64,000 nucleotides of DNA, from the NCBI GenBank assembly GCA_030457025.1, contig JAKDSA010000003.1:1-64000 (forward strand), written 5' to 3'. The notes beneath the pieces are model-generated. The model saw nothing but the letters and a program-made list of their open reading frames with translations. It had not been told where the DNA came from and did not search any database. This DNA is from Brevibacterium sp. GTDB taxonomy: Bacteria; Actinomycetota; Actinomycetes; Actinomycetales; Brevibacteriaceae. Positions 40,951 to 49,771 of the stretch are shown here, in pieces; position 1 is the stretch's first letter; each line of letters opens with the position of its first letter. The translations under genes and the position numbers were made by a program.

Positions 40951-41004
40951 GCGGTCCTCGTCGGAGTTTCGGAGACCACTGTCCGAGACGCCGACGAGGA
41001 TCGC
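40951..41004 (+). terminator. Long imperfect stem-loop before tRNA-Arg(TCT)
   Basis: Two 23-nt arms (40951-40973 and 40982-41004) pair with one mismatch and two G-U pairs around an 8-nt loop. The core is CCTCGTCGG with CCGACGAGG. The stem is followed by TTTCTGTTC. It probably ends transcription of the small membrane protein gene ahead of the tRNA. Confidence 0.65.
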
Positions 41005-41041
41005 TTTCTGTTCTGGTTCGGGCATCGGTTAGGATATTTGA

Positions 41042-41115
41042 GCCTCCGTAGCTCAGTTGGATAGAGCAACCGCCTTCTAAGCGGTAGGTCGCGGGTTCGA
41101 GCCCCGCCGGGGGTA
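41042..41115 (+). tRNA. tRNA-Arg (anticodon TCT)
   Basis: This 74-nt cloverleaf has acceptor GCCTCCG pairing with CGGGGGT (two G-U pairs), D-arm GCTC..GAGC, anticodon stem ACCGC/GCGGT with loop CTTCTAA (anticodon TCT, codon AGA), and T-arm GCGGG-TTCGAGC-CCCGC. The CCA end is not encoded. Confidence 0.93.
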
Positions 41116-41233
41116 CTTTCTGTGGTCGGAAGTTCCCACCTGTCCATTCCAGCTTCCCCGAGGCGAGCAATTACCTCCAGCTACGGCGTGGCAATTGGTG
41201 CACAGCTGGGAAAACGTAGAGAGTGGATGCGTG

Positions 41234-42931
41234 ATGACAGACAGCAAGAGAGCCGTGACGCCACCAGTGGGAGGGGCGCTGAGCGATATCGCGAAGCGAG
41301 TCTCAGAAACCCGCTTCACCCTGCAGACCGAAGATTTCGCCGACGGTCGCGAACTGCACCGGCAGCTCTCCTCAGAGCTGACCGACTACCTTCTCCCGCG
41401 GATCAATCGGACACAGACGCCCTTCATGATCGCAGTCGGCGGGTCGACCGGCGCCGGCAAATCAACCCTGGTGAATTCTCTGGTGGGGCGACCGGTCAGT
41501 CCCGCTGGGGTGCGCAGACCGACGACGGGCAACCCGATCGTGGTCCACAATCCCGCTGACGCCAAGTTCTTCGAATCGCAGTCGTTCCTGTCCGATCTGC
41601 CACGGAGCACGGACCCCGCGACATCGACCCCCTCCGTGGTGCTCATCGCCGATGACGGTGTCGAGCCGGGCACCGCCGTCCTCGACTGCCCAGACATCGA
41701 TTCCATTGCCGAATCGAATCGTGAGCTGGCACGCCGCATCCTGATGAGCGCGGACCTATGGATGTTCGTGACTACGGCCAACCGCTATGCCGATGCCGCT
41801 CCCTGGGCACTGCTCAAAGATGCCGCTGTTCGCCACACCTCGGTGGCCATCGTGCTCGATCGGGTGCCACCGGAAGCGAACCGTGAGGTCAGGCACCACC
41901 TCTCCAGCCTTCTGTCGGAATCGGGTCTGGGGAATTCTCCGATCTTCGCGGTGGCCGAACTCGAACTGGAAGACGGCCTGCTGCCGCATTCGGCGATCTA
42001 TCCGATCCGGTCCTGGATCAGCCAGGTGAGTACGGAGGGCCGATCACAGGAGCGGATACGACAGCGCACCCTCACCGGCTCGATCGGCGCACTGCCGGCA
42101 CAGGTGAATTCCCTGGCCGACTTCGCAGAGTCTCAGGAGTCGACCTTCGACCGTCTTCAGGCCAGCCTTGATCAGACGTTTAGTGCCGCGGACGCAGGAC
42201 TTGCCGAAGTCTTCTCCGATGGTCGCGTCCTGCAGGGAGAGGTCAACGCAAAGTGGCAGGACTTCGTGGGCACAGGACAGCTCTTCCGCGGGTTGGAACC
42301 CACGATGGCACGCATGCGCGACAGGATCTCTGCGACAGTCACCGGCAAACACGATGCCGCCTCGCCCCTGCACATTGCGATTCTGCGCAGCGCAGCGATC
42401 TCATTGCGGGAGCAAGCAATCGGTGTCGTCGACGAGATCGACGCTCAGTGGCTGCGAGATCCGGCTGGATCGGCGCTGCTGGATGCGCATCCTGAACTGC
42501 GCTATGGAGCCGAAGATCTCGAGGATTCGGTCAAATCTGCAGTCAGCGGTTGGTCGAACGAGGTGAATGCGCTGGTGCGAGACATCGGGCAGGGAAAGAA
42601 GTCGAAAGCCAGGATTCTTTCGTTCGGCGTGGGCGGAGTCTGCGCTGTCGTCGAATACGCGGCATTCTGGGACCCGAAGTACACGGACGCAGACGGTCAT
42701 GTTTCGCGCAATGACGCGAACGTCGCGCTCAGCCTCGCCGGCACGATCTTCGGTGAGCAGGAAGCGGTCAATCTGATCGGCTCGATCAGGGATCGATTCC
42801 TGTCCACGGCAACGGGAATCGTCGGCGGCTGCCGTACGCCCTTTGACAACGTACTACGACTATCCGCGGTACCGGCGCGGCAATCGGGCGCCCTGCGCGC
42901 CTCCGGTGATCGACTTGAGGTGGCATTGTGA
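41234..42931 (+). CDS. Dynamin-like GTPase A of an overlapping pair
   Basis: This 565-aa protein has an N-terminal helical lead (1-60) and a P-loop at residues 70-77 (GSTGAGKS). A dynamin-type switch follows, GVRRPTTGNPI (G2). The G3 is degenerate (DCPDIDS instead of DxxG), and the G4 is weak (IVLDRVP). The rest is mostly helical, as in dynamin or YfjP/HflX-like membrane GTPases. No clear transmembrane helix is visible; a weak hydrophobic stretch lies near 455. I choose ATG at 41234; an in-frame open stretch before it has no ribosome binding site. The gene overlaps the next GTPase gene by four bases. Confidence 0.82.
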   Translation: MTDSKRAVTPPVGGALSDIAKRVSETRFTLQTEDFADGRELHRQLSSELTDYLLPRINRTQTPFMIAVGGSTGAGKSTLVNSLVGRPVSPAGVRRPTTGNPIVVHNPADAKFFESQSFLSDLPRSTDPATSTPSVVLIADDGVEPGTAVLDCPDIDSIAESNRELARRILMSADLWMFVTTANRYADAAPWALLKDAAVRHTSVAIVLDRVPPEANREVRHHLSSLLSESGLGNSPIFAVAELELEDGLLPHSAIYPIRSWISQVSTEGRSQERIRQRTLTGSIGALPAQVNSLADFAESQESTFDRLQASLDQTFSAADAGLAEVFSDGRVLQGEVNAKWQDFVGTGQLFRGLEPTMARMRDRISATVTGKHDAASPLHIAILRSAAISLREQAIGVVDEIDAQWLRDPAGSALLDAHPELRYGAEDLEDSVKSAVSGWSNEVNALVRDIGQGKKSKARILSFGVGGVCAVVEYAAFWDPKYTDADGHVSRNDANVALSLAGTIFGEQEAVNLIGSIRDRFLSTATGIVGGCRTPFDNVLRLSAVPARQSGALRASGDRLEVAL

Positions 42932-44508
42932 ATGATCCAGCACAGTCCGAGATCAGGCGTCGGGCCGAAGGCATCCGACAGTCCCTGACCCTGGGACCTG
43001 ACAAACTGAGTCCAGAGATCCGCACGGATGCGCAGAACCTGCTCAACCGCGCCGAGGATCGTCTCGGCTTGGGGGAGGAGTTCACCGTTGTGGCCTTCGC
43101 CGGGTCCACAGGCTCCGGGAAATCCTCACTGTTCAACGCCGTCGCCGGTCTGGACATCGCCAGAGTGGGTGTACGGCGCCCGACCACCTCCCGCCCCACC
43201 GCGTGCGTCTGGGGCGAAGGCGGCAACGACATCCTCAACTGGCTGCACGTTCCTGAACGCAGCCGCACCTGGCGCGAATCAGCACTCGACGGTGACGATC
43301 AGCGCAAGCTCCACGGCCTCATTCTGCTTGACCTGCCGGACCATGATTCGACCGCGGTCAAACACCGGGTCGAATCGGACCGCCTCGTCGGACTCGTCGA
43401 CGTCGTCTTCTGGGTCGTTGACCCACAGAAATACGCAGACTTCTCGCTGCACTCCGAATACCTGACCAAGCTGGCAGAGAACAGCTCGAACATGGTCGTC
43501 GTTCTCAACCAGGTCGACAAACTCAGCGAGGAAGAACGGAAAGCCGCCGCCGATCATCTGCAGCAGCTGCTCGTCGAGGACGGACTCACCGACACCAAGG
43601 TGCACATGACCTCGGCAGTCACCCGTGACGGAATTCCTCAGATCAGATCGATCCTGGCCGACACAGTCGACTCCAAACAGGCCGCTTCTGAGCGGCTGCT
43701 TGCAGATATGCAGGCCATGGCCAAGAGGATGCAGAGCGAACTCGGCGAGCCCGTGGTTGCACCGGATCAGCGTCCGGGCGCATCGCGTCTGGTCGAGACC
43801 ATGTCTGATGCCGCCGGCGTCGAGGCTGTCGCGCAGACAGTCCACGATGACTATATTCGCCGTGCCTATCGCAAAACCGGCTATCCGGTGCTGGCCTGGA
43901 TGCAGAGAAACGCACCCGACCCCTTGGGTGCGAAGCACGGCCAAGGCAGAGACGAACTCATCCGCGCGTCGGTGCCGGCGACCAGCAGAGCGCAGAGTTC
44001 TCAGGTGCGCTTGATGGCGCATGAGCTCATCGCGGAGTCCGTGTCCTCCATGCCCAGACCATGGCAGAGCGCAGTCGCGGAAGCTGAGAAGGCCAGCACC
44101 ACTGAGCTCTCCGATACTCTCGACTCGGCCGTCACCGCTGTGGATATCAAACCTCAGACTCCCGGCTGGTGGTCTGTGGCCACGATTCTGCAGATCATCT
44201 TCTTCGTCGCCACGGTCCTGGGTCTGCTGGGCGTCATCGCCACTGCTGTCTTCGCAATCGCGCAGTCGGGAGCGCTTCCAGGATGGGCCTGGCTCGTGAG
44301 CATCGGCCTGTTGGCGGTGGGCATCATCGGATCCGTTCTGACGTCGGTGATCGCCAAATCCGCGCGCAGCAAAGGAGCGGATGAGGCTGCCACCGAGGTC
44401 GATCGCAGCCTTCGCGACGCTGTCGGCAGTGTGGCTCAAAGCTCCTATCTGGAACCGGTCAATGCTGTGATCGACGAGCACCGACGCGCGTACGAAACGC
44501 TCAGCTGA
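42928..44508 (+). CDS. Dynamin-like GTPase B with C-terminal membrane anchor
   Basis: This 526-aa protein has a P-loop at 59-66 (GSTGSGKS), G2 RRPTTSRP, a degenerate G3 DLPDHDS, and a recognisable G4 NQVDK. A helical region is followed by two membrane helices at about 412-440 and 450-472 (WWSVATILQIIFFVATVLG). The tail is cytosolic. It starts with GTG, overlapping the stop of GTPase A. Similar pairs occur in actinobacteria, where dynamin-like proteins such as DynA/DynB act at division septa and IniA/IniC repair membranes under stress. The role here is inferred from architecture only. Confidence 0.85.
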   Translation: MNDPAQSEIRRRAEGIRQSLTLGPDKLSPEIRTDAQNLLNRAEDRLGLGEEFTVVAFAGSTGSGKSSLFNAVAGLDIARVGVRRPTTSRPTACVWGEGGNDILNWLHVPERSRTWRESALDGDDQRKLHGLILLDLPDHDSTAVKHRVESDRLVGLVDVVFWVVDPQKYADFSLHSEYLTKLAENSSNMVVVLNQVDKLSEEERKAAADHLQQLLVEDGLTDTKVHMTSAVTRDGIPQIRSILADTVDSKQAASERLLADMQAMAKRMQSELGEPVVAPDQRPGASRLVETMSDAAGVEAVAQTVHDDYIRRAYRKTGYPVLAWMQRNAPDPLGAKHGQGRDELIRASVPATSRAQSSQVRLMAHELIAESVSSMPRPWQSAVAEAEKASTTELSDTLDSAVTAVDIKPQTPGWWSVATILQIIFFVATVLGLLGVIATAVFAIAQSGALPGWAWLVSIGLLAVGIIGSVLTSVIAKSARSKGADEAATEVDRSLRDAVGSVAQSSYLEPVNAVIDEHRRAYETLS

Positions 44509-44543
44509 CACTTCTGTGCACATGAGATCCGACTCATGCGCCG

Positions 44544-44584
44544 ATGCCCTGTGGATGGCCGACGCCCGTCCACAGGGCATTTTT
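44544..44584 (+). terminator. Intrinsic terminator after the GTPase pair
   Basis: ATGCCCTGTGGA (44544-44555) pairs with TCCACAGGGCAT (44569-44580) across a 13-nt loop and is followed by TTTT. It starts 36 bp after the stop codon of GTPase B. Confidence 0.85.
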
Positions 44585-44717
44585 GATGTCTGGACACCAG
44601 TGCTGCCTGGCGTGCTCAATGGTGGTCGACGTGATCGGCCGATTCAGACTGCGTCGCCTCCTATGGGCGATTATGCAGGGGCCATCATGAGCCGTTCCAC
44701 AGAATTGAGGCAACACG

Positions 44718-45317
44718 ATGTCGATCATTCCGATCAATCTCAGCGGCACCTTGGCCGCCGATCCGCAGAGCCGGACGCTGCCGTCGGGCAGGGCCTGCGC
44801 ATCCTTCCGTCTGGCCGTCAACCATTGGCGACTCGACAAAGCGACGGGGGAGTATGCAGCCGAACCGACCTCGTGGTTCAGCGTCGACTGCTATGGGCCG
44901 CTGGCCAGCAATTGTTCGATGAGTCTTCATCGGGGCATGTTCGTCGTCGTCCAGGGAACCCTGAAGATACGGGAATGGTCGACGGAGGAGAAGAGCGGAA
45001 TTGCTCCAACCGTCGTCGCCGAGCACATCGGCCCGGACCTCCGGTACGGAACCGCTCACTACCAGAAAGCCAGTGGTGCCAATCGGCAACAGGACGGGCC
45101 ACAGCAGGCAGGGGCAGGCAGCGAATCAGGCTGGGGGGCCCTCGATAGCGAGGTCGCAGGCGGCGCGCCCGAGAGCTCCGCAGAATCGAGTCTCGACTCT
45201 TCGCACGACGTGGAAGGGACCGTGGATGACGAGGCTCCTACCGAGGACGGCGGCGACTCCGGAAACGTCGATGACGCCATCGCTCGTGACACGGTGAACG
45301 CGGCAGCACCGTTCTGA
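44718..45317 (+). CDS. Single-stranded DNA-binding protein paralogue
   Basis: This 199-aa protein has an N-terminal OB fold (residues 1-110) with the SSB pattern NLSGTLAADPQSR and FRLAVNHWR, and WFSVDCYGPLASNCSMSLHRG. The C-terminal half is disordered and acidic. The typical SSB end, an acidic DDDIPF that recruits other repair proteins, is replaced by NAAAPF. It is therefore probably a secondary SSB rather than the essential replication SSB, which usually sits with rpsF and rpsR. Neighbours give no further clue. Confidence 0.85.
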   Translation: MSIIPINLSGTLAADPQSRTLPSGRACASFRLAVNHWRLDKATGEYAAEPTSWFSVDCYGPLASNCSMSLHRGMFVVVQGTLKIREWSTEEKSGIAPTVVAEHIGPDLRYGTAHYQKASGANRQQDGPQQAGAGSESGWGALDSEVAGGAPESSAESSLDSSHDVEGTVDDEAPTEDGGDSGNVDDAIARDTVNAAAPF

Positions 45318-45338
45318 GCCGATTCGGCCTCAGGTGCC

Positions 45339-45368
45339 GATATTGTCTGAGTGCGGATATTGTCTGAG
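45339..45368 (+). repeat. Two direct copies of a 13-bp motif upstream of the lipoprotein gene
   Basis: GATATTGTCTGAG occurs at 45339-45351 and again at 45356-45368, a 17-bp period. It lies in the gap between the SSB gene and the lipoprotein gene. It could be a paired regulator site or the remnant of a small duplication. Confidence 0.6.
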
Positions 45369-45391
45369 AGAGGACATCGTGCGCTGGTCGG

Positions 45392-45430
45392 CGCTCGCAC
45401 ATGTCGGATCTGACCGCGATTGTGCGAGCG
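45392..45430 (+). terminator. Stem-loop between the SSB and lipoprotein genes
   Basis: CGCTCGCACA (45392-45401) pairs perfectly with TGTGCGAGCG (45421-45430) around a 19-nt loop. No U-tract follows. It may terminate the SSB transcript or form part of the lipoprotein leader. Confidence 0.4.
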
Positions 45431-45478
45431 ATCGGCTAAGGTGAGACTGTTAATCATTCCCATCTGCCGAGGTTGTTG

Positions 45479-46135
45479 ATGCGTCTCGTTCCCCTCCTGA
45501 GTCTTGGAGCCCTGACCTTGGCTCTGTCGGGCTGCTCGCTGCTGGGCTTCGGCGGTGATGATTCTCAGCCTGCACCTGTTCACACTCCGACGGAGCCGGC
45601 CGCTGAGGTCGACAAGGTTGTCACAGCGCTCGAACCGCTGATCGGCGACGAGGCCACTGTTCCGTCGACGAAGAAGTTCTTCAAGACCATGATCGATGCT
45701 GGGTACGATGCGGACCAGCTCGAAGCCACGATCGATGACTCCCCTTTGGGCAATGACGTTCCTTCGAAGATGTTCGGCGTCAAGACTGATAATGGCTGCG
45801 TCGTCGGGGAGATTCGGAAGGGAAAGGCCACCGCGGAGCTGATGCCGCCCACCGAGTCCACCGGGTCATGTCTGCTCGGCGAGGTCGAGCGTCCGAAGGG
45901 CGTGAAAGCGCCCGAGGGTGACAAGCGTGAAGAGGACGGCGACTCAAACGGCGCAGGCCACATGCCCGGTGAGGACATCAACGGCAAAGACGGCCCCTCT
46001 GAGAGCCCAGCTGAAGCTGACGGGGGAGCGGAAGAATCCTCCTCAGAGGGCACATCATCTGAAGGCTCCTCGTCCGCAGGAGGATCAGCCGAGGGGTCTT
46101 CGTCCGGTGAAGCACCCTCCCTGGGCGGCGGCTGA
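45479..46135 (+). CDS. Lipoprotein with acidic low-complexity tail, possibly DUF6993
   Basis: This 218-aa protein begins with a signal peptide and lipobox (LTLALSGC, Cys at about residue 20). A compact domain of about 100 residues follows with paired Cys residues (NGCVVGEI and GSCLLGEV), a pattern that resembles DUF6993 lipoproteins of Micrococcales. The last 70 residues are Ser/Glu/Gly-rich and probably disordered. ATG at 45479 follows GAGG; two TTG codons directly before it are also in frame. Function unknown. Confidence 0.7.
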   Translation: MRLVPLLSLGALTLALSGCSLLGFGGDDSQPAPVHTPTEPAAEVDKVVTALEPLIGDEATVPSTKKFFKTMIDAGYDADQLEATIDDSPLGNDVPSKMFGVKTDNGCVVGEIRKGKATAELMPPTESTGSCLLGEVERPKGVKAPEGDKREEDGDSNGAGHMPGEDINGKDGPSESPAEADGGAEESSSEGTSSEGSSSAGGSAEGSSSGEAPSLGGG

Positions 46136-46201
46136 CGCCTGATTCCCACAGTGCGCCTCGATTGGCACTTGGGTGTGCCTAAACGATAGCCTGAAGTCAT
46201 T

Positions 46202-47884
46202 ATGGCCGAATTCATTTACACCATGCACAAAGCGCGCAAAGCGCACGGTGACAAAGTCATTCTGGATGACGTGTCGATGTCCTTCTACCCCGGGGCGAAG
46301 ATCGGCATGGTCGGTCCGAACGGCGCCGGTAAATCAACGATTCTCAAGATCATGGCCGGGCTCGAACATCCCTCCAATGGTGAAGCTCGACTCAGCCCCG
46401 GTTACAGCGTGGGCATTCTGCTGCAGGAGCCACCTCTGAATGAGGAGAAGACGGTCCTCGGCAACGTCGAAGAAGGCGTCGGCGAGATCAAAGCCAAGCT
46501 CGACCGCTTCAACGCGATCTCCGAAGAGATGGCCAGTCCCGACGCAGACTTCGACACTCTCATGGAGGAGATGGGCAAGCTGCAGGAAGCCATCGATGCT
46601 GCTGACGCCTGGGACCTTGACTCCCAGCTCGAGCAGGCGATGGACGCACTGCGCTGCCCCCCGCCGGATGCCGATGTCAGCGTGCTCTCCGGCGGTGAGC
46701 GTCGCCGAGTGGCACTGTGCAAACTGCTGCTGGAGAAGCCTGATCTGCTGCTGCTCGATGAGCCCACCAACCACCTGGACGCGGAATCCGTGCTGTGGTT
46801 GGAACAGCATCTGACATCTTACCCGGGCGCTGTCATCGCGATCACTCACGATAGGTACTTCCTCGATCACGTGGCCCAATGGATCGCCGAAATCGACCGC
46901 GGACACCTCTACCCCTATGAGGGCAACTACTCGACCTATCTCGAGAAGAAGCAGGAACGACTGCAGGTCCAGGGGAAGAAGGACGCCAAGCTGTCGCGGC
47001 GCCTCAAGGACGAACTCGAATGGGTGCGGTCGAACCCCAAGGCCAAACAGACGAAGTCGAAGGCTCGTCTGGCTCGCTACGAGGAGATGGCGACTGAAGC
47101 GGAGAAGACCAAGAAGCTGGACTTCGAAGAGATTCAGATCCCTGCCGGACCTCGCCTCGGCGACATCGTCATCGAGGCTGACAACTTGCAGAAGGGCTAC
47201 GATGATCGTCTTCTCATCGATGGGCTCAGCTTCTCACTGCCTCGCAACGGCATCGTCGGTGTCATCGGCCCCAACGGTGTCGGCAAAACGACTCTGTTCA
47301 AGTCCATCGTCGGGCTCGAAGAGCTCGACGGAGGAGACCTCAAGATCGGTGACAGCGTCAAGACCTCCTACGTCGACCAGTCCCGTGGCGGAATCGATCC
47401 GAACAAGAACCTGTGGGAGGTCGTCTCCGACGGACTCGACTTCATCCAGGTGGGCAACGTGGAGATGCCCTCCCGGGCATATGTCTCCGCGTTCGGTTTC
47501 AAGGGACCGGACCAGCAGAAGAAGGCCGGTGTGCTCTCCGGTGGTGAGCGCAACCGCCTCAACCTGGCTCTGACCCTCAAACAGGGCGGAAACCTGCTGC
47601 TGCTCGATGAGCCGACTAACGACCTCGACGTCGAAACACTGGGCTCCTTGGAGAACGCACTCCTCGAGTTCCCCGGCTGCGCCGTGGTCGTCTCGCACGA
47701 CCGCTGGTTCCTCGACCGTGTGGCGACACACATCCTTGCCTGGGAAGGCACGGAAGAGGATCCCGCGAAATGGTACTGGTTCGAAGGCAACTTCGAGTCC
47801 TATGAGGCGAACAAGGTCGAACGACTCGGTGAAGACGCTGCTCGTCCCCACCGCGTGACCCACCGTCGCCTCACCCGCGACTGA
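46202..47884 (+). CDS. ettA: Energy-dependent translational throttle protein EttA (ABC-F)
   Basis: This 560-aa protein has two ABC domains with no membrane part. Walker A motifs are GPNGAGKST and GPNGVGKTT; signatures are LSGGERRRVAL and LSGGERNRLNL; both Walker B regions read LLLDEPTN. The linker between them contains the basic KQTKSKARLARYEE of the P-site tRNA interaction motif. The protein binds the ribosomal E site and gates the first peptide bond according to ATP supply. A terminator follows the stop. Confidence 0.94.
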   Translation: MAEFIYTMHKARKAHGDKVILDDVSMSFYPGAKIGMVGPNGAGKSTILKIMAGLEHPSNGEARLSPGYSVGILLQEPPLNEEKTVLGNVEEGVGEIKAKLDRFNAISEEMASPDADFDTLMEEMGKLQEAIDAADAWDLDSQLEQAMDALRCPPPDADVSVLSGGERRRVALCKLLLEKPDLLLLDEPTNHLDAESVLWLEQHLTSYPGAVIAITHDRYFLDHVAQWIAEIDRGHLYPYEGNYSTYLEKKQERLQVQGKKDAKLSRRLKDELEWVRSNPKAKQTKSKARLARYEEMATEAEKTKKLDFEEIQIPAGPRLGDIVIEADNLQKGYDDRLLIDGLSFSLPRNGIVGVIGPNGVGKTTLFKSIVGLEELDGGDLKIGDSVKTSYVDQSRGGIDPNKNLWEVVSDGLDFIQVGNVEMPSRAYVSAFGFKGPDQQKKAGVLSGGERNRLNLALTLKQGGNLLLLDEPTNDLDVETLGSLENALLEFPGCAVVVSHDRWFLDRVATHILAWEGTEEDPAKWYWFEGNFESYEANKVERLGEDAARPHRVTHRRLTRD

Positions 47885-47930
47885 GTGAGCTCTGCGCGCA
47901 GTCAGCGCAGAGCATAGAACCGATCTGCTG

Positions 47931-47967
47931 CAGGTGATGCCCCGGTCCATGACCGGGGCATCACCTG
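47931..47967. terminator. Bidirectional terminator hairpin after ettA
   Basis: A perfect 17-bp stem, CAGGTGATGCCCCGGTC and its complement, closes on a CAT loop. It separates ettA (+) from a convergent small membrane protein gene (-). A weaker 7-bp hairpin (TCTGCGC/GCGCAGA, 47891-47911) precedes it. There is no U-tract. Confidence 0.8.
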
Positions 47968-47999
47968 TTGGTACGAGTCTGCGTTGAGGCTGCTGACAG

Positions 48000-48230
48000 T
48001 CAGGAGAACAGGTCGCCGACCAACAGCAGGAGCTTGAACAGATACCTGACGGCAATGGTGCCGACTATTCCGAACACGATCGATATCAGTGCGATCAGCG
48101 CCAAATTCATGTCCACGGCCTCACGGAGGAACACCAGGACAAGAATCGTGATGATGATGAAGAGCGCGACATTGACCAGACGAGAGAGGATCGTCCTGAG
48201 AGTCTCGATCATTGCGGTGTCTTTGCTCAC
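48000..48230 (-). CDS. Small membrane protein co-transcribed with tesB
   Basis: This 76-aa protein has two hydrophobic helices (residues about 15-35, LVNVALFIIITILVLVFL, and 42-66). GTG at 48230 overlaps the tesB stop (GTGA). An in-frame open stretch further upstream lies inside tesB and is ignored. I do not recognise the family. Confidence 0.65.
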   Translation of the reverse strand: MSKDTAMIETLRTILSRLVNVALFIIITILVLVFLREAVDMNLALIALISIVFGIVGTIAVRYLFKLLLLVGDLFS

Positions 48231-49135
48231 TCGGGGACCTTGACGCGAACCATGCCTTCCTGGGCCACTGTGGCCAGAAGCTCGCCGCTCTGGGCAAAGA
48301 TGCGTCCGTACCCGAGGCCGCGACCGCCCTGGGCCGCGGGAGATTCCTGAACGTAGAGCATCCACTCATCGACCCGGACCCGGCGATGCCACCACATTGC
48401 GTGGTCGAGGCTGGCTACCCTCAGCCCCGGGCTCGTCCAACTCAGTCCCTGTCGGCGCAGAACCGGTTCGAGCAGGTTGAAGTCGCTGGCGTAGGCCAGA
48501 GCAGCGGCATTGAGCACAGGGTCATCACCGAACACGGAGCTGGCACGGAACCATACGTGCTGCTGTTCGCGCTGTCGATCATCGGTGGAATCGAGATACA
48601 GGGACGCCTCCACCGGGCGGATCTCGAAGGGACGTTTGTTGAGCCATTCGGTCACCTGAGGACTGTCGTGCCCTGCCAGAATGTCGCGAAGCTCCGGGCA
48701 CTCCTGCGGGCCGGGCAGCCCCGTCGGCATAGCTTCAGCATGCTCAAGGCCCTCCTGCTCGACCTGGAAGGATGCGATCAGGGACAGGATCGGCGCATCC
48801 TTCTGGTACGCGTGGACGCGCCGGGCCGAGAACGATCGTCCGTCACGCAGTCGTTCGACACCGAACTCAATCGGTTCGCTGACATCCCCGGCGCGCAGGA
48901 AGTAGCCGTGGAGTGAATGGATGAGCCGGTCATCCGGCAGGGTTGCAGCTGCGGCCACAACTGATTGAGCCACCACCTGACCGCCGAAGACTCGCCCATC
49001 TGGTTTGTACTGGTTCTGTCCGATGAAGTAGTCGCTCTCCCGGGACGCCGAGGTGAAGCTCAGGTTCTCGAGCTCGAGCACTCTGCGCAGCGTGTCGACG
49101 TTCGCCTCGGCACTGGTGTGGTCTGCATCGCTCAT
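48227..49135 (-). CDS. tesB: Acyl-CoA thioesterase II
   Basis: This 302-aa double-hotdog protein hydrolyses medium- and long-chain acyl-CoA. It has the N-terminal GGQVVAQSVVAAAATL and the second-hotdog SLDHAMWWHR with the catalytic Asp of the Asp/Thr/Gln network. An ATG start is supported by homologue length (about 290 aa). It is divergent from a second, single-hotdog thioesterase gene about 90 bp away. Confidence 0.93.
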   Translation of the reverse strand: MSDADHTSAEANVDTLRRVLELENLSFTSASRESDYFIGQNQYKPDGRVFGGQVVAQSVVAAAATLPDDRLIHSLHGYFLRAGDVSEPIEFGVERLRDGRSFSARRVHAYQKDAPILSLIASFQVEQEGLEHAEAMPTGLPGPQECPELRDILAGHDSPQVTEWLNKRPFEIRPVEASLYLDSTDDRQREQQHVWFRASSVFGDDPVLNAAALAYASDFNLLEPVLRRQGLSWTSPGLRVASLDHAMWWHRRVRVDEWMLYVQESPAAQGGRGLGYGRIFAQSGELLATVAQEGMVRVKVPE

Positions 49136-49228
49136 ATGGGCCTCCAGCCTGCGACAATGATTCTCGTCCGTGTGTTCACGATCCTATCGCGGCCCTCGCC
49201 GCACCGGTGAAAGTGGCATGATGGGCAT

Positions 49229-49771
49229 ATGCACACTGGCACCACTGATCCCCATCTGAACGAATTCACACGAGTACTGTTGGAGCTGAGATGGGGTGAC
49301 ATGGATGCCTATGGTCACGTCAACAACGTCACCCAGCTGCGCCTGCTCGAAGAAGCCCGCGTGAGAGCCCTCGGCTCACCGACGCACAGCAGCGACGCGC
49401 CCACAACTCCGGGTCGGCTGGGCATCGCGGAAACCGTATCGGGGATCGCGATCCCCGCAATCTTCGCCGAGGCGTCTGCGACCACCGAACTGCTCGTCGC
49501 CTCGCACACAATCGAGTATCGCCGTCCGATTCCCTATCGCGAGGGTCCCCTCGCCATCGATTTGGTCATCAGTGAAGTCAAACCGGCGTCTGTGACGATC
49601 GGTTACGTCATCGCCGAACCCGATGGGTCGGTGGGCTATACGCTGGCCGAGACGGTCATCGTCTTCGTGGACAGGGCGAGCTCTCGACCACGACGCCTGA
49701 GTCAGGAGGAGACTGCAGCAATGGAAGACGTCATTCGACCTGCCGTTCCGATGCGGGGGCGCCGGCGATGA
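49229..49771 (+). CDS. Acyl-CoA thioesterase, single hotdog domain (4HBT)
   Basis: This 180-aa protein has the YbgC/FcbC-like hotdog motif WGDMDAYGHVNNVTQLRLLEEARV, here shortened to its key parts WGDMDAYGHVNN and EEARV, with the catalytic Asp. It should hydrolyse an acyl-CoA. Its stop overlaps the start of the next gene, and it is divergent from tesB. The substrate is unknown. Confidence 0.88.
   Translation: MHTGTTDPHLNEFTRVLLELRWGDMDAYGHVNNVTQLRLLEEARVRALGSPTHSSDAPTTPGRLGIAETVSGIAIPAIFAEASATTELLVASHTIEYRRPIPYREGPLAIDLVISEVKPASVTIGYVIAEPDGSVGYTLAETVIVFVDRASSRPRRLSQEETAAMEDVIRPAVPMRGRRR

Noticed and set aside
44516-45148. 210-codon open frame overlapping the SSB gene in another frame
   Set aside because: It crosses the terminator after the GTPase pair and gives an Arg/Gln-rich product without any domain.
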